From NCBI RefSeq assembly GCF_932526225.1, contig NC_064038.1, positions 10,539,070 to 10,603,069 on the forward strand: a stretch of DNA of 64,000 nt, read 5' to 3'. Each line of letters starts with the position of its first letter. Within the stretch, counting starts at the first letter, position 1. This document shows positions 31,339 to 62,104 of the stretch, piece by piece. The DNA comes from Nematostella vectensis. Its lineage: Eukaryota; Cnidaria; Anthozoa; Actiniaria; Edwardsiidae. The notes beneath the pieces are model-generated. The model made no database searches, was not told the DNA's origin, and saw only the letters and a program-made list of their open reading frames with translations. The translations under genes were made by a program, and so were the position numbers.

Positions 31339-32295
31339 ACCAGAGGGTACTGGAAAGGCTATGAAGCCATTAATAAATTGGCAGATGCTGCTAAAGTGAG
31401 CCAATCAACATCTAAGAAGTGGCTTGAGAAACAGGCATTGTGGCAAATCTATTTACCACCTCCAAAACATATTCCCAGACCGCATTGGGCTGTTGTCAGA
31501 ACAAACTATATCCACCAGGCGGATCTATTGTTCTTAACTCATGATACTGTAAAACGAAAGACCTACAAATATTCGCTGTTAGTGGTGGATGTTGCTTCAA
31601 GGTATGTTGATGCTGAAGCGTTAACGAGTAAAGATTCAAGTGGACTTTCCAAAGCGTTTGAAAGAATCTATTCAAGGAAACTCAAGTGGCCAAATACGGT
31701 GATTGTCGACCCCGGTACAGAATTTATGGGTGATGTTACAAAACTCATGAAAAAGCATAATGTTCGAATTCAACGAAGTGAGGCTAAAAACCATAAAGCT
31801 CAATCTGTGGTAGAACGGGTAAATCGAACTTTGTCTGAAAGATTGTATAGCCATCAATATGCTCAAGAGATGTTATTAGAGAATGAAAGGTCAAGAGAAT
31901 GGGTGAAGAGGTTGCCTAAAGTTTTAGAAGCAATGAATACTAAGCCAAGACGGATTAGTGGAAAAGAACCTGATAAAGCTGTTAGACTCAAAGAAGTTGA
32001 TGTTAAACCCGTCGAATACAAGCGACCTGTCGGAGTTGATGAAATGAGATTACCTCCCGCCGTTAAAGTAAGATATTTGCTTGCTCCGGGAGAAGACGAA
32101 GGGGGTGATAACCGTCGTGCGACGGATCCGATCTGGAGTTTGAATATCTATGATTTATCACGCAGTGTTGTTTCGGTTGGGCAGCCTGTGTTGTACTATC
32201 TATCGGAGGGTGCACCAAGGAGGTCGATCGTTAGAGAGGAACTTCAAATCGTTACTGAAGATACTGAGTTACCCCCTAATTCTGTGTTAGAATAA
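31300..32295 (+). CDS. Polinton integrase, retroviral-type (rve) DDE
   Basis: 331 aa, intact. A helical N-terminal part (KLADAAKVSQSTSKKWLEKQ) leads into the rve catalytic core. Asp75 is in HQADLLFLT, Asp137 in VIVDPGTEF and Glu172 in QSVVERVNRTLSE; D137 and E172 are 35 apart as in the DD35E class. No zinc HHCC motif is seen. It integrates the linear element and makes 6-bp target duplications. The start at 31300 directly follows the promoter-like motif. Its last 52 bp overlap the polymerase gene end tail to tail. Confidence 0.93.
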   Translation: MNNEIRLSKIYYSTRGYWKGYEAINKLADAAKVSQSTSKKWLEKQALWQIYLPPPKHIPRPHWAVVRTNYIHQADLLFLTHDTVKRKTYKYSLLVVDVASRYVDAEALTSKDSSGLSKAFERIYSRKLKWPNTVIVDPGTEFMGDVTKLMKKHNVRIQRSEAKNHKAQSVVERVNRTLSERLYSHQYAQEMLLENERSREWVKRLPKVLEAMNTKPRRISGKEPDKAVRLKEVDVKPVEYKRPVGVDEMRLPPAVKVRYLLAPGEDEGGDNRRATDPIWSLNIYDLSRSVVSVGQPVLYYLSEGAPRRSIVREELQIVTEDTELPPNSVLE

Positions 32296-35200
32296 TGTCC
32301 ATGAGCAAACGTTTTTATACCATCATCACAAATGATTCGCTTGTCATCCTCATGCGATAGGGCGACCTTGTTAACCGTTTCAGTGTAAACTTCGTGTTTA
32401 TGGCTTCTAATAACATTCATTTCCCTCATCTGTGGCTGTTCATTGAATAGACAATCTTTGTAATCATTGAAACTGATGCACTTCTTAACGACCGCTCTCT
32501 TCACACCCTTACATTTCTTTTCTTCTTCTCCTTCATCATCCATTTTGTATGCGTAGAGCTTGGCTCGCAGACCTACAAATTCGGTTATCTGTTTGCCGCC
32601 AGCCTCGTCTTTAAACTTACCGATGACTTTCTTGTTCACACCTGTCTCAATACAAGACGGATGATCCTTTGAATAGTTGCTTGTGTCAAACATAGATTTC
32701 ACATCGGGGTTAATGTCCTTGTAAAAATCTTCTGTTTCAATTTCATAGGCAAGAGAGTCTGTATCGGTAAATAAGAGCTTTGCCTTTTCACCATATTTAG
32801 GCTTGATGTAATTGTAATGAAAATCATACATTAACGTCTTACTTAGATCCAGAATGGACATGCCTAAGTAAACGGGTTTATTGAAGACTAACTTTGTTTT
32901 CTTCATGTGAATAGCAACTAGATTCTCGCAAAAGATGGTTCGGTGCTGATAGTTTGGCTTTGTTATTAACTTTTTTGCATCTTTTTCATTCGTAACCAAT
33001 CGAATGTCTACTCTGTTTCTGATATTTTCCATGGTTTTTCCATAGACAGAGTTGTTCATCAACTTGAAAAAGTCTTTCTCAAAATCGTTGGCTGCGTTTG
33101 CCCTTAGGTTGGTATTCAAGTCGATGTATGGTTTTAGCCAAGGAGATTCTTCGAATGTGATGCCTCTATGAATCTTGGTAACTTTCAGTCCAAGACTTAT
33201 GTAAAGTTTCAGGGTCTCGTGATGAACTACGTACTGTGTCTTATTGTTTAGGTTTGGGATTAACTTTTCAACCTTATCGACTATTATGCTCTCTGGAGCT
33301 AATGGGTAGTCGTTATGCAAGTCATGTAGATGACAAGGGTATTCCAGATCGACCTCTAGGATGCATGAATGTTTTTTCCAATCTGTTAGATCTTGGTCAG
33401 TCATCCATCTAAACCCATGAGTTGGTAGAGGTTTACTCATTGCCCAACCATATAGGTTGTTTGCATCAAGATATGTGATATATTTAGTGGGTTGGTTGTG
33501 GTCATATTTGTTCATGTACGGGTTGTTAGCTTTACCATATCTAGTAGATATCATAGAAACACCCCCTCGTTTACCTTTCTCAACCATGAGAAGCATGTCA
33601 TAGTCTGTCAGCAACTCTAGATTCACTTTGGTAATTTTCAAAGCAGCATCCCATGCAAGACCTGGCGCTGTGTAATACCAGGCTGGGTCTAGACCATAGT
33701 TCTCAAGACAAACATTTCTGAAGTTTTCGAATACATCGGATAAGAGGAGTACATCCGACTCAAGATAGAGATCATGGTAATCCCTCATGGTTTTCATATC
33801 AAAGGCTTCCCATACCTTTTTAGCGTGTTGATAATCTTCCTCTGATATGTCAGTGTCGTTGAGTCTGGAGTAGAACGCTTCTTTTGGTGGAAGTTGGTTT
33901 GCGTTGAGTTTGTCAAAGTCCCCAAACCAATCGTATGGAAAAACACCCTTTCTTAACAACAGTTGTAATTGTTCTCCTTCATAGTAACTTGTGAGGTTTT
34001 TGAAAGATTCTTTTGACATATTACTTACTAGACTTTCAAGACTGGTTGACATAAATTTAAAGCTATCAATGAATCTTATGTCCCGAGTAACTTCAACCTG
34101 CTTACCTTCTTTGTTTGTAAATATGTCTACTATAAGCTTTTTTGTAAAACTAATATATTTTTCCTCATTGTTCGGTATACAATTTATTTTACCTTTTGAT
34201 GTACCAAGGTTCTTAATGAAAAGATGACTGTCGTATCCAGATAGATTATGAAAGATGACTGGGAAGAACTTTGGAATTCTAAATTGAAGGTTACATTTAT
34301 TGTGAGCTGCACCTCTATACTTTCCTGTAATGTGGCAGTGATCTAAAACTTTGTCTTCTCCTAATTTACCATCACAGATGTGACAGTGAGTGGCTTTGTT
34401 ATAAGTGATTTTATCTATATTACTCAGTTTTACATTCTTAGGGAATTTAAATTTGTTGTAAATCTTCTTAATGTCTGACTCTAAATTTTCTATAAAAAGC
34501 TGTGGGATATCTTCGTCTGGGGATTCAGCTGTGTGTCGTACAAGCATTGATGGAAATATGCTCTCGTCAAAGCACTTGATGAGATAGCAGTAGCCTGATG
34601 GTTTATGCTTCTGGTATTGATTAGTAAAGCTTTTACTTTCATCTGGGGAACAGGTTGATATATTCTCTGTGAAACTTTCAAAATCGGCGTAGACAACGAA
34701 GGGGACTCTCATTTTTCTGTTGAAATTCTTAAAAGCTAAATAAAGAGGGTTGCCTTCTTTATCTTTAGGCATTTCAGTCTTGACTTCTTCATTGTTAGAG
34801 CAGTATTCGAGATGTTTTTCTAAGGCGGTCTTTGACTGGAATGAGTTAAGACATCTATAGCAAAAGTGCCTTTTCGATTTATGATTGTTAATCTCAGAGG
34901 CTAAAAGTCTACTCATGTCTTTTATCCAGCAGTAGTGATTTGTCTCATCGTTTGATATGAGAAGTAAGTTGATCACATGAGATTGCTCTACCGATTCATG
35001 TTTCTTACTTATTTTTAGAGGGTATACATTACCTTCATATCCGAAGACGTTAATTGCATAGGGGTTTTGCTTTTCAAACTTATCAATCTGTTTTAGTGAG
35101 ACGGGAAACTCTATACCTGTCCAGTCAAACTTCATGGAGTTTTCTCTCAGTTGTTTATTTAGTCTTTGAGGATCCTTTTTCTTAGGAAACATAGCAGACG

Positions 35201-36092
35201 TTACCGCCCACTTAAAACAATCATAATCCCTCTCGTTCTTAACGTTAATTATTGCTTGCTTGGATGCTGGTAGTTTAATATATGAGCTTCCAGATAACGG
35301 ATTAAAAGGGTTGATGTTAATATCAAAGTATTCAACCTGATTAAACTGCCACCCAGAGCATCGGTTTTGAAATTGGTCAATCGATTCAAGTATGCGATTT
35401 GTCATTGTATTAAATGAGTCAGAAAAATCGGTTGTCTCAGTTATGATTTCTACAAATGAATGAAAGTATCCTGAATTTTCATCAATCTGACCAGTAGCTG
35501 GATTCTCTTTTATGAATTTACAGGTAAAGATAAACTTAACCTTGATAGGTTTCTTCCGCTGCTTGATAAGATCCATAATTTTCGGTTCGATGTTACTGAT
35601 GAACGTCTTGGGGTCATACCCTTTCTGTCCATCTATCCTATAGGTTTTTAGATACCCTCGCAACGCCGTTTGTTGTTCTTTGGGTGTAAAGTGGTTAAGT
35701 CTCTTGAATAGGTCGTTCACCTTTTCCTTTAGACTGTCCACTCGTTTATTTACGGTTCTTTTAATTGGCTCGGGAACAAGGGACAAAATCCAATCCGCAA
35801 ACTTATTCAATTCTTTCTTGACTGGGTTTGCAACTCTACCTGCTAAATCTCTCAGTGATGAGACATGTGAATTTAGTTTTGGTTGGGAAGGTTTGAGAAT
35901 GGGGACATTAATCTCAGGTATCGGTTCATCAAGAATACTCGATGATGTGTTAGAGACAATATTACGTGGTGGTGGTGGTGGTGATGTATTATCCAGCACT
36001 TCGATGAGTTCGGCTTTACGTAATTTATAGTATCCTTTGATACCTCGCTCTTTGGCGAGAGCTTTCAAAACTTTCACGGTTTGTTTCTCCAT
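32244..36092 (-). CDS. Protein-primed family B DNA polymerase
   Basis: 1282 aa, intact. Residues 1-31 form a SAP/Rho-N-like module encoded in the ITR, followed by a Pro-rich linker. A C2H2-like finger lies near 407-430 (FCYRCLNSFQSKTALEKHLE), then the Exo I site VVYADFESFT near 465. A CxxC..HCH cluster near 570-590 (HCHICDGKLGEDK, DHCHITGK) resembles the endonuclease VII/HNH-type finger found in Polinton polymerases. Exo II VIFHNLSGYDSHLF is near 614. The palm carries motif A LDANNLYGWAMS (near 876), motif B NNSVYGKTMEN (near 1015) and motif C DTDSLAYE (near 1109). It should replicate the element with a protein primer at the ITR ends. All catalytic motifs are present. Confidence 0.95.
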   Translation of the reverse strand: MEKQTVKVLKALAKERGIKGYYKLRKAELIEVLDNTSPPPPPRNIVSNTSSSILDEPIPEINVPILKPSQPKLNSHVSSLRDLAGRVANPVKKELNKFADWILSLVPEPIKRTVNKRVDSLKEKVNDLFKRLNHFTPKEQQTALRGYLKTYRIDGQKGYDPKTFISNIEPKIMDLIKQRKKPIKVKFIFTCKFIKENPATGQIDENSGYFHSFVEIITETTDFSDSFNTMTNRILESIDQFQNRCSGWQFNQVEYFDININPFNPLSGSSYIKLPASKQAIINVKNERDYDCFKWAVTSAMFPKKKDPQRLNKQLRENSMKFDWTGIEFPVSLKQIDKFEKQNPYAINVFGYEGNVYPLKISKKHESVEQSHVINLLLISNDETNHYCWIKDMSRLLASEINNHKSKRHFCYRCLNSFQSKTALEKHLEYCSNNEEVKTEMPKDKEGNPLYLAFKNFNRKMRVPFVVYADFESFTENISTCSPDESKSFTNQYQKHKPSGYCYLIKCFDESIFPSMLVRHTAESPDEDIPQLFIENLESDIKKIYNKFKFPKNVKLSNIDKITYNKATHCHICDGKLGEDKVLDHCHITGKYRGAAHNKCNLQFRIPKFFPVIFHNLSGYDSHLFIKNLGTSKGKINCIPNNEEKYISFTKKLIVDIFTNKEGKQVEVTRDIRFIDSFKFMSTSLESLVSNMSKESFKNLTSYYEGEQLQLLLRKGVFPYDWFGDFDKLNANQLPPKEAFYSRLNDTDISEEDYQHAKKVWEAFDMKTMRDYHDLYLESDVLLLSDVFENFRNVCLENYGLDPAWYYTAPGLAWDAALKITKVNLELLTDYDMLLMVEKGKRGGVSMISTRYGKANNPYMNKYDHNQPTKYITYLDANNLYGWAMSKPLPTHGFRWMTDQDLTDWKKHSCILEVDLEYPCHLHDLHNDYPLAPESIIVDKVEKLIPNLNNKTQYVVHHETLKLYISLGLKVTKIHRGITFEESPWLKPYIDLNTNLRANAANDFEKDFFKLMNNSVYGKTMENIRNRVDIRLVTNEKDAKKLITKPNYQHRTIFCENLVAIHMKKTKLVFNKPVYLGMSILDLSKTLMYDFHYNYIKPKYGEKAKLLFTDTDSLAYEIETEDFYKDINPDVKSMFDTSNYSKDHPSCIETGVNKKVIGKFKDEAGGKQITEFVGLRAKLYAYKMDDEGEEEKKCKGVKRAVVKKCISFNDYKDCLFNEQPQMREMNVIRSHKHEVYTETVNKVALSHEDDKRIICDDGIKTFAHGHYSNTELGGNSVSSVTI

Positions 36093-36293
36093 TTTTATTA
36101 AATAGTTATATCTTTAAACCAGTTTTCAATTTTAGATGTGAGTCATATGTGGTTAATAATGATGTTGCTGTGGCTCGCTCGCTGACGCTCGGTCGCCGCG
36201 AGTCATTGTTTAAGGGGAGGGGTGGGTGTTATACCAATAACGTAAAATTACCGTCAATCCCGTAATTTAAGCAGTCTGCGCTCGTTGCCGCCT
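35945..36293 (-). repeat. Polinton right inverted terminal repeat, inner part
   Basis: Inverted copy of 21658-22080, covering the polymerase promoter, start codon and first codons. Its outer limit GTTGCCGCCT at about 36293 mirrors AGGCGGCAAC at 21658. The outermost 138 bp of the left ITR reappear only at 39155-39292. Confidence 0.88.
36110..36118 (-). promoter_or_regulatory. Polinton promoter-like motif, right ITR
   Basis: TTTAAAGAT on -, 17 bp before the polymerase ATG. It is the ITR counterpart of the motif at 21833-21841. Confidence 0.6.
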
Positions 36294-36394
36294 GCTACTC
36301 AAGTCGCTCTATTTTTAAGTCAACATAAAATTGCGCCTTCGCTTTTGAGCTAGCAAGTCACTCTCGCAAGTCACTCAACGCTTTCGCTTTTCAA

Positions 36395-36645
36395 CTTCTC
36401 TAATTGCTCTCGCTTTTTAACTTCAAATTACAACTCACAAACCAAGCTCGCTTTTCATCTCCAAATTACAACTCTCAAATCATACTCGCTTTTTATCTTC
36501 AAAATTCAACTCTCAAATCACACTCGCTTTTCATCTTCAAAATTCAACTCCAAATCAAACTCGCTTTTCATCTTCAAAATTCAACTCTCGAATAACACTC
36601 GCTTTTCATCTCCAAAATACAACTCTCAAATCACTTAAAGCACTT
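36395..36645 (+). repeat. Subterminal tandem repeat of about 37 bp
   Basis: Six to seven imperfect copies (core CTCGCTTTTCATCTTCAAAA, then TTCAACTCTCAAATCA). Related words (AACTTTCAAATTAAAG, GAAATCGCTCTC) occur once or twice in the left ITR at 21550-21600, so the array probably grew from ITR sequence. Confidence 0.85.
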
Positions 36646-38279
36646 TTGCATTTGAATTGCTCTCTCTCTCTCTCTCTCTCTCTAATCTAATTTAATGTAA
36701 TCGAACATGTTAATCCGTTAATGTGATTGTGACTTCATTCTGAAGATCGATTACGCAATTGGATTTGAGAGTTGAAGTTGAAGTTGTAGAGCGATTTGAG
36801 AGTTGAAGAGTTGAGGCGCGAAGCCCAGGGCGGCCACCACCGGACCAAGGGTTGATTACGTGGAGCGTGTGCGCGCTTTTCTGACTCTTACGAGCAAAGA
36901 CTGCATGGACTGAATTAATAATATGATGAGCACCAAGCATGGATAGCTATTTTATCCCTTGGGTGGCTGTTGAGTGTTTTAAAGGGGCCTATTTAGGTAT
37001 CCGCTCTGGGGCACCCGATTTTGCTGATAGCCTAGAACGGCCACCTAAACTTGCTTACTGTAACACTTATTTTTTGCTACTAGACGATGTAAGCTGTAAC
37101 CAATATAGAAAACTATCATATTATTACTTTCTTGGTTGTCTTGCCCCTACTTGTTCTAGGTCCATGGTCTCGTTTTTGCCGTTCTTGGCTATCGCTCTTT
37201 CGGCAATGCTAAAATCTGGACTCTGGACTGGGATTATATTCATTTACAATTCGCCCACCCTGTTTGAAAAGGGGAAATAATTTTATATGTAGATGCATCA
37301 TATTATGTATTTGTTCTTATTCGCCATTTTTTTTACTTTTTTTTTTTCTTTCGCTCGCAACGAATTCTTTTACTTAATGACAAGGGGGGGGGGCATACAA
37401 CACACAGACAGACTACAAAAGTTGATGAAAAATAAATAAAAAAAGATTTCCTAGGGACTTTCAGGCCAAGGAGGACCAATTTTCTTTAAAAAGATCCTTT
37501 TTCGTACAATACTTCTTTTATCATCGATTAACACTCTAAAATCGGGGCGGAACTGTTTAAGAAATTGTTTAAAAATTACACATTAAGCAAAAATCAAGGC
37601 GTAGTTCAAACCTAGAAATCTCCTTCATGAAATATATTTTGTTGCTGTTGTATAACAAATCCGTGATAGCCTCTCCAAAACCCCTGTAAAATGGCTTCAA
37701 TACCTTGAGATCGTAAGGTCGGTCACACCGTCTTTTGAAGCTTTAAAAGGAAGTTGTTTGACAGGTGAGTCTGTAATTCTTATAATACACTTGAGTTTTG
37801 TGGATCTGGTACGCTCAGCATGGTTCAGGATGCGCTATCAGTCGCCTCTCACGCGGTAAAGAACCTTCGAGAACAGCAGCATTGGCATGATACTTTACTC
37901 TCTCATCCATAAATATATTTTGTATTACTCATACATTTTCATCATACATCATACATTCATACATTTCATTCGCACTCCGGAACTCCTAAGCATCTTGAAG
38001 CATTTTTGCTAGGTTTTCACACTTCAAACTTGTAGTTTTCTCTCTCCCTAAAAGATTAGTTGTTTGTCAACCTGTGTGAAATTAGAACCATATGTGTAGT
38101 TCGCCGCTAGAACTTTGTTTGATAGGAATGGTTTGTTTTAGGGGCACAACCTACAGTGACGTTTCCAGGACAACTGCGAGGGAAATACGCTGTGTTGCCC
38201 ACTTTCAAAGCGCGGCCATTACAGGCTCTTTTGCTTGACTTTTTGGTTTGGATCGGGTATTCGTACCAAGACGTAGGGG

Positions 38280-38960
38280 CCTTAAAGTGGTGTGGTAGTG
38301 AGTGGGTGTGATCATATGGTATGGTGATGTTGGAGGGTGATGGTGAAGGATGGCTAGTAAGGTAATGTAGAGTGGAGATGGTAGTAATGTAATTACGGTG
38401 AAAAGGTGGATAGGTTCGACTAGTAGGTGGAGGAGGGTGGTGACAAGATAAAGTGGGACTATAGAATAGGTTGTGGTAGTGTGTGGTGGGTAGGTGAAAA
38501 AGAAAATAATAATATAATAATAATAATAATATGGTGTGGTATAGAGATGGCTAATGGCTGTGTTGGTGGGGGAAAAAGTGGTATGGTGTATAGGTAAGAG
38601 TGGTGGTGAGGGAGATGTGGTGTAGATGAGGCTTATAATTTAGCGTGATGGGTGTGTGTGTGTGTTACATTGGTAGTGGTGCGGAGGTCGATTTAAAATT
38701 TGTGAGGTTATGGTGTAAATGTGGGTGATAATATATCGTTATGATAGAGTGAGTGAGTGTGGTATTGTAGTATATAGGAAGGCGGTGATAGAAGATGAAG
38801 ATGGTGATAGGTTGAGATAAGGAGGTGGAGAGGTGGTTGTGTAGCGAATGGTGAAACTTAATTTATGTTTGGGAAGTTGCAGTGTGAAAGAAGGGAAAGG
38901 GGTGATTAGGTTATCAAGTTATGTTCGGGTGGTTAAGATTATGGATTATGAGACAACAAG
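38280..38960 (+). repeat. Cytosine-depleted GT/GA-rich tract
   Basis: About 680 bases with very few C on +, made of TGGTG, GTATGG, GATGG and TAATAATAATA words. The strand asymmetry is extreme compared with the flanks. No coding sense. Confidence 0.75.
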
Positions 38961-39154
38961 TGAAGGCACAGGCGGACCAGGATTAGAATCAGTCCCTCGT
39001 GATCCTTCAGGAAAATAAAATATAATTTGAAGTTGTGTCTTGACAGTTTTCTCAATAAAGCTAGTTACATTACTATATTAGCCTCGTGTGTTGTAATTAA
39101 GGGGAATTGTGGCGCAGAAACGGGTTTAGTCCCTGGAGAAAATTTCCCCGAAGA

Positions 39155-39292
39155 GAGCGATTTCAAAGTTAGAATTCGATAATAGACTTTAATTTGAAAG
39201 TTGGAGTTTGATAACAGATTGCAATTTGATAGTTGAAGTCACAAAGTGAAATTCAAAACTAAACTTCACGCGTGACCGGCCTGGGCTTCCGT
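39155..39292 (-). repeat. Polinton right inverted terminal repeat, outer part
   Basis: Inverted match to 21448-21590 (shared ACGGAAGCCCAGGCCGGTCA, CGCGTGAAGTTTAG and TATTATCGAATTCTAACTTT), ending at ...GCTTCCGT before ACCTTT. Confidence 0.85.
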
Positions 39293-39302
39293 ACCTTTAG
39301 GG

Positions 39303-39500
39303 GTTTTCGACAGGGGTACCCTGTGGTTTTTGGAATACAGAAATATTGGAAAAAATATATTAAACAGGGGCAATTTGCTTTGTTTCGATATCCAAACTTC
39401 GTCTTTAATCAACTTTGACCAATGGCCTTTTAAATGTACTGATTGAGATGTGTTTTATTATTTTTCCGTTTTAGCGCCGCGGGTACCCTGTGGTTTTGCT
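39303..39500 (-). repeat. Inverted copy of the 2020-2215 repeat
   Basis: It starts 11 bp past the Polinton end and contains GGGTACCCTGTGGTTTT at both ends, with CAATTTGCTTTGTTTCGATA inside. It is the pre-insertion neighbourhood of the Polinton. Confidence 0.65.
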
Positions 39501-39686
39501 CCGAAATGGAACCACAGATTGACTGGACTAAAAATTGAATGGCACGCTTAGTTTGTGATCTGTTGACTAAGGTGAAAGCGACCAAGAACAAGAAAAAAAA
39601 AAATTGCGTTAAATAGCATCACAAGCCTAAAAAAAAAAAAAAAAAAAAAAATAACTAAAACATTTACAGCTATTGGTTTACAGATC

Positions 39687-39692
39687 TTTATT
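39687..39692 (-). other. eEF2 polyadenylation signal
   Basis: AATAAA on -, about 245 nt after the eEF2 stop codon; the likely poly(A) signal of this highly expressed gene. Confidence 0.6.
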
Positions 39693-39938
39693 CTCATACT
39701 TCCATACAAATTACGGCCATTGCTCGAGGACGAGTTTTGGTTTTACATGTCAAAGAAATACCCCAGTGTCTTCAACAATGGGGTCATACTGCAAGGAGTT
39801 CTTAGGATTCTCTAAGGGCTTCCATACAACTGGTTCTTAGGTAATTCTAGCAACTCAGAGGACTGATCCAAGGGAATGCAGACAGCAGAAAGGGTATCTT
39901 TCTTTTCATGAAGAGCCCTCGAAAGGTAGAATAAAGAT

Positions 39939-60856
<20,918 letters not shown>

Positions 60857-61060
60857 CTTGGAGTTGGTCTTTCTTTCTACCAGCACAGCGACTCGACGTA
60901 GAGAGAAGGCGACCAACGATGAAAAGGAACGAAGGAAGGACGAGTTGCACCATGTGACGTTACTTAGCCTCGGTATCGTGTTGCCGTGAAAAAACGGAGA
61001 CTGGGTATGAGGGCCCGAGTTCTCGTCGTATTTTTAAGTGGTCAAAACCGCCATCCAATC
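60857..61060 (-). promoter_or_regulatory. eEF2 5' UTR and promoter
   Basis: Just upstream of the ATG on -, a pyrimidine tract CCTTCCTTCGTTCCTTTTC (about 60922-60940) fits a TOP mRNA start, as in other animal eEF2 genes. Further up are a CRE-like GTGACGTTAC near 60955, a TTAAAAATAC TATA-like word near 61030-61040 and an ATTGG (reverse CCAAT) near 61055. Confidence 0.55.
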
Positions 61061-62104
61061 GGGCCTCAGGTATTTTTTAGGGGGTATCTGAGGGACGTTT
61101 TTCGAGAGTTTGTTATACAATTGTAATCTGTGTTTTGGTATTTTTAGTGAAAATTTTTGCTTCTAGGGTAGGGTAGCAATTTTTGGTGTTCAGTTTTTTT
61201 TTAAGAGATTTCAAGACCTCGGTCTAAAGTCTCCGTCAACCTGCCCTGTTGGAGAGCAACTGCAATGTACACGGGGGCTCTGATTATGACAATTTGGTTC
61301 ACTCTTTTTTGCCCAAATACCTGTGAAGATTGATTTTACATTAAAGCCATGATTTATTCATACGAATCAACTGGGCCATCCTGCAATGACCTATTCCTGG
61401 GCTATTGTGGACACAGGCAGTAGCGGATTATTTAGGGAATGCAGTATTTTGAGACTTGCAAGACTTCGAAAAAATGTGGAAAAAATGCGACCGGGGGGGA
61501 CTAGGGGGTTTCATAGAAACTAGTGGGATGCGCGGATCGCCCCTCCGCCCCCCCCCCCCCCCCCCCCCCCATGAGGAGCCTTGATAGGGAAAAAGTGACG
61601 TAAGGGTGAGTTCAAACCATCCTTACACTCGAGATGGTGTTTTAATCCGCAACACCTTTGGGCGGCCTGGCCTGGCCTGGCTTTATGCGCTTAACATCTC
61701 ACAGAGTGTAATGTTACCGCTAATGGTTCCTTGTTTATATTTCTATCAATATCTAGTCAAACAGTTTTCAGTAGCGAAGCATAAATGACTACACTCAAGG
61801 CAAGTAAATGTTAAACTGATTATAACAGCAACAATAGGAAGAAATCATTTTAATACTCTATAACTTTAAAACAGTATTTACAAAACGTTATTTATGAACA
61901 AAACACTAAAAGAATGCAATTGATATCAACCGAGTAAAGCAAACGTTTCTGTAAATAGGCGTGTTGTATCTAGTAATCAAAACTTATTTATTGCCGTTTC
62001 GTTAGCCGACTCTATAATCCGGAAAACGGATATTTCAGGCTTTATAATTTAGGGCGCATCTCACCCGACTGCTTTGTCGCTAGCTGTATCGCCGGAATCA
62101 CGGA
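61061..62104. other. Intergenic region upstream of eEF2
   Basis: No gene supported. It contains a run of about 22 C (61548-61570) and AT-rich DNA. Short ORFs near 61606-61788 look accidental. Confidence 0.45.

Larger units (their letters stand above)
36294..39154. other. Extra 2.9 kb in the right Polinton arm
   Basis: This segment separates the two parts of the right ITR and has no equivalent at the left end. It begins with a subterminal tandem repeat, then a (TC)n tract at about 36660-36682. An inverted partial copy of the tandem-repeat sequence lies near 36765-36815. A 113-codon frame on + at 36939-37280 has no recognisable motif and I do not call it a gene. 37300-38270 shows nothing, and 38280-38960 is C-poor. 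It may be a later insertion, or subterminal sequence lost from the left. Confidence 0.6.
21448..39292. mobile_element. Polinton/Maverick (adintovirus-like) element
   Basis: Hallmark genes are present: protein-primed PolB, rve integrase, FtsK/A32 ATPase, double-jelly-roll capsid gene and probable penton. Inverted repeats flank the coding block: 21658-22080 versus 36293-35945, and an outer segment 21448-21600 versus 39292-39155. A 6-bp direct repeat ACCTTT sits at 21442-21447 and at 39293-39298, the duplication size expected of Polintons, although the termini differ by two bases (GTACGG versus ACGG). Length is 17.8 kb, in the usual 15-20 kb range. Most structural genes lie on -, the integrase and left-end genes on +. 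Frameshifts mark it as a decaying copy. Confidence 0.92.

Noticed and set aside
21652-36299. Polinton ends at 21658 and 36293 with a 6-bp target duplication there
   Set aside because: The flanking hexamers TGCAGA and GCTACT do not match, and inverted similarity resumes further out with a matching ACCTTT pair.
36819-36845. A further Polinton terminus near GAAGCCCAGGGCGGCCACC
   Set aside because: It resembles the left end GGAAGCCCAGGCCGG but lies in the wrong orientation for a right end and the match is short.
36939-37280. 113-codon ORF as a Polinton gene
   Set aside because: No motif, no promoter-like word and a position in the non-coding arm; kept only as a note.
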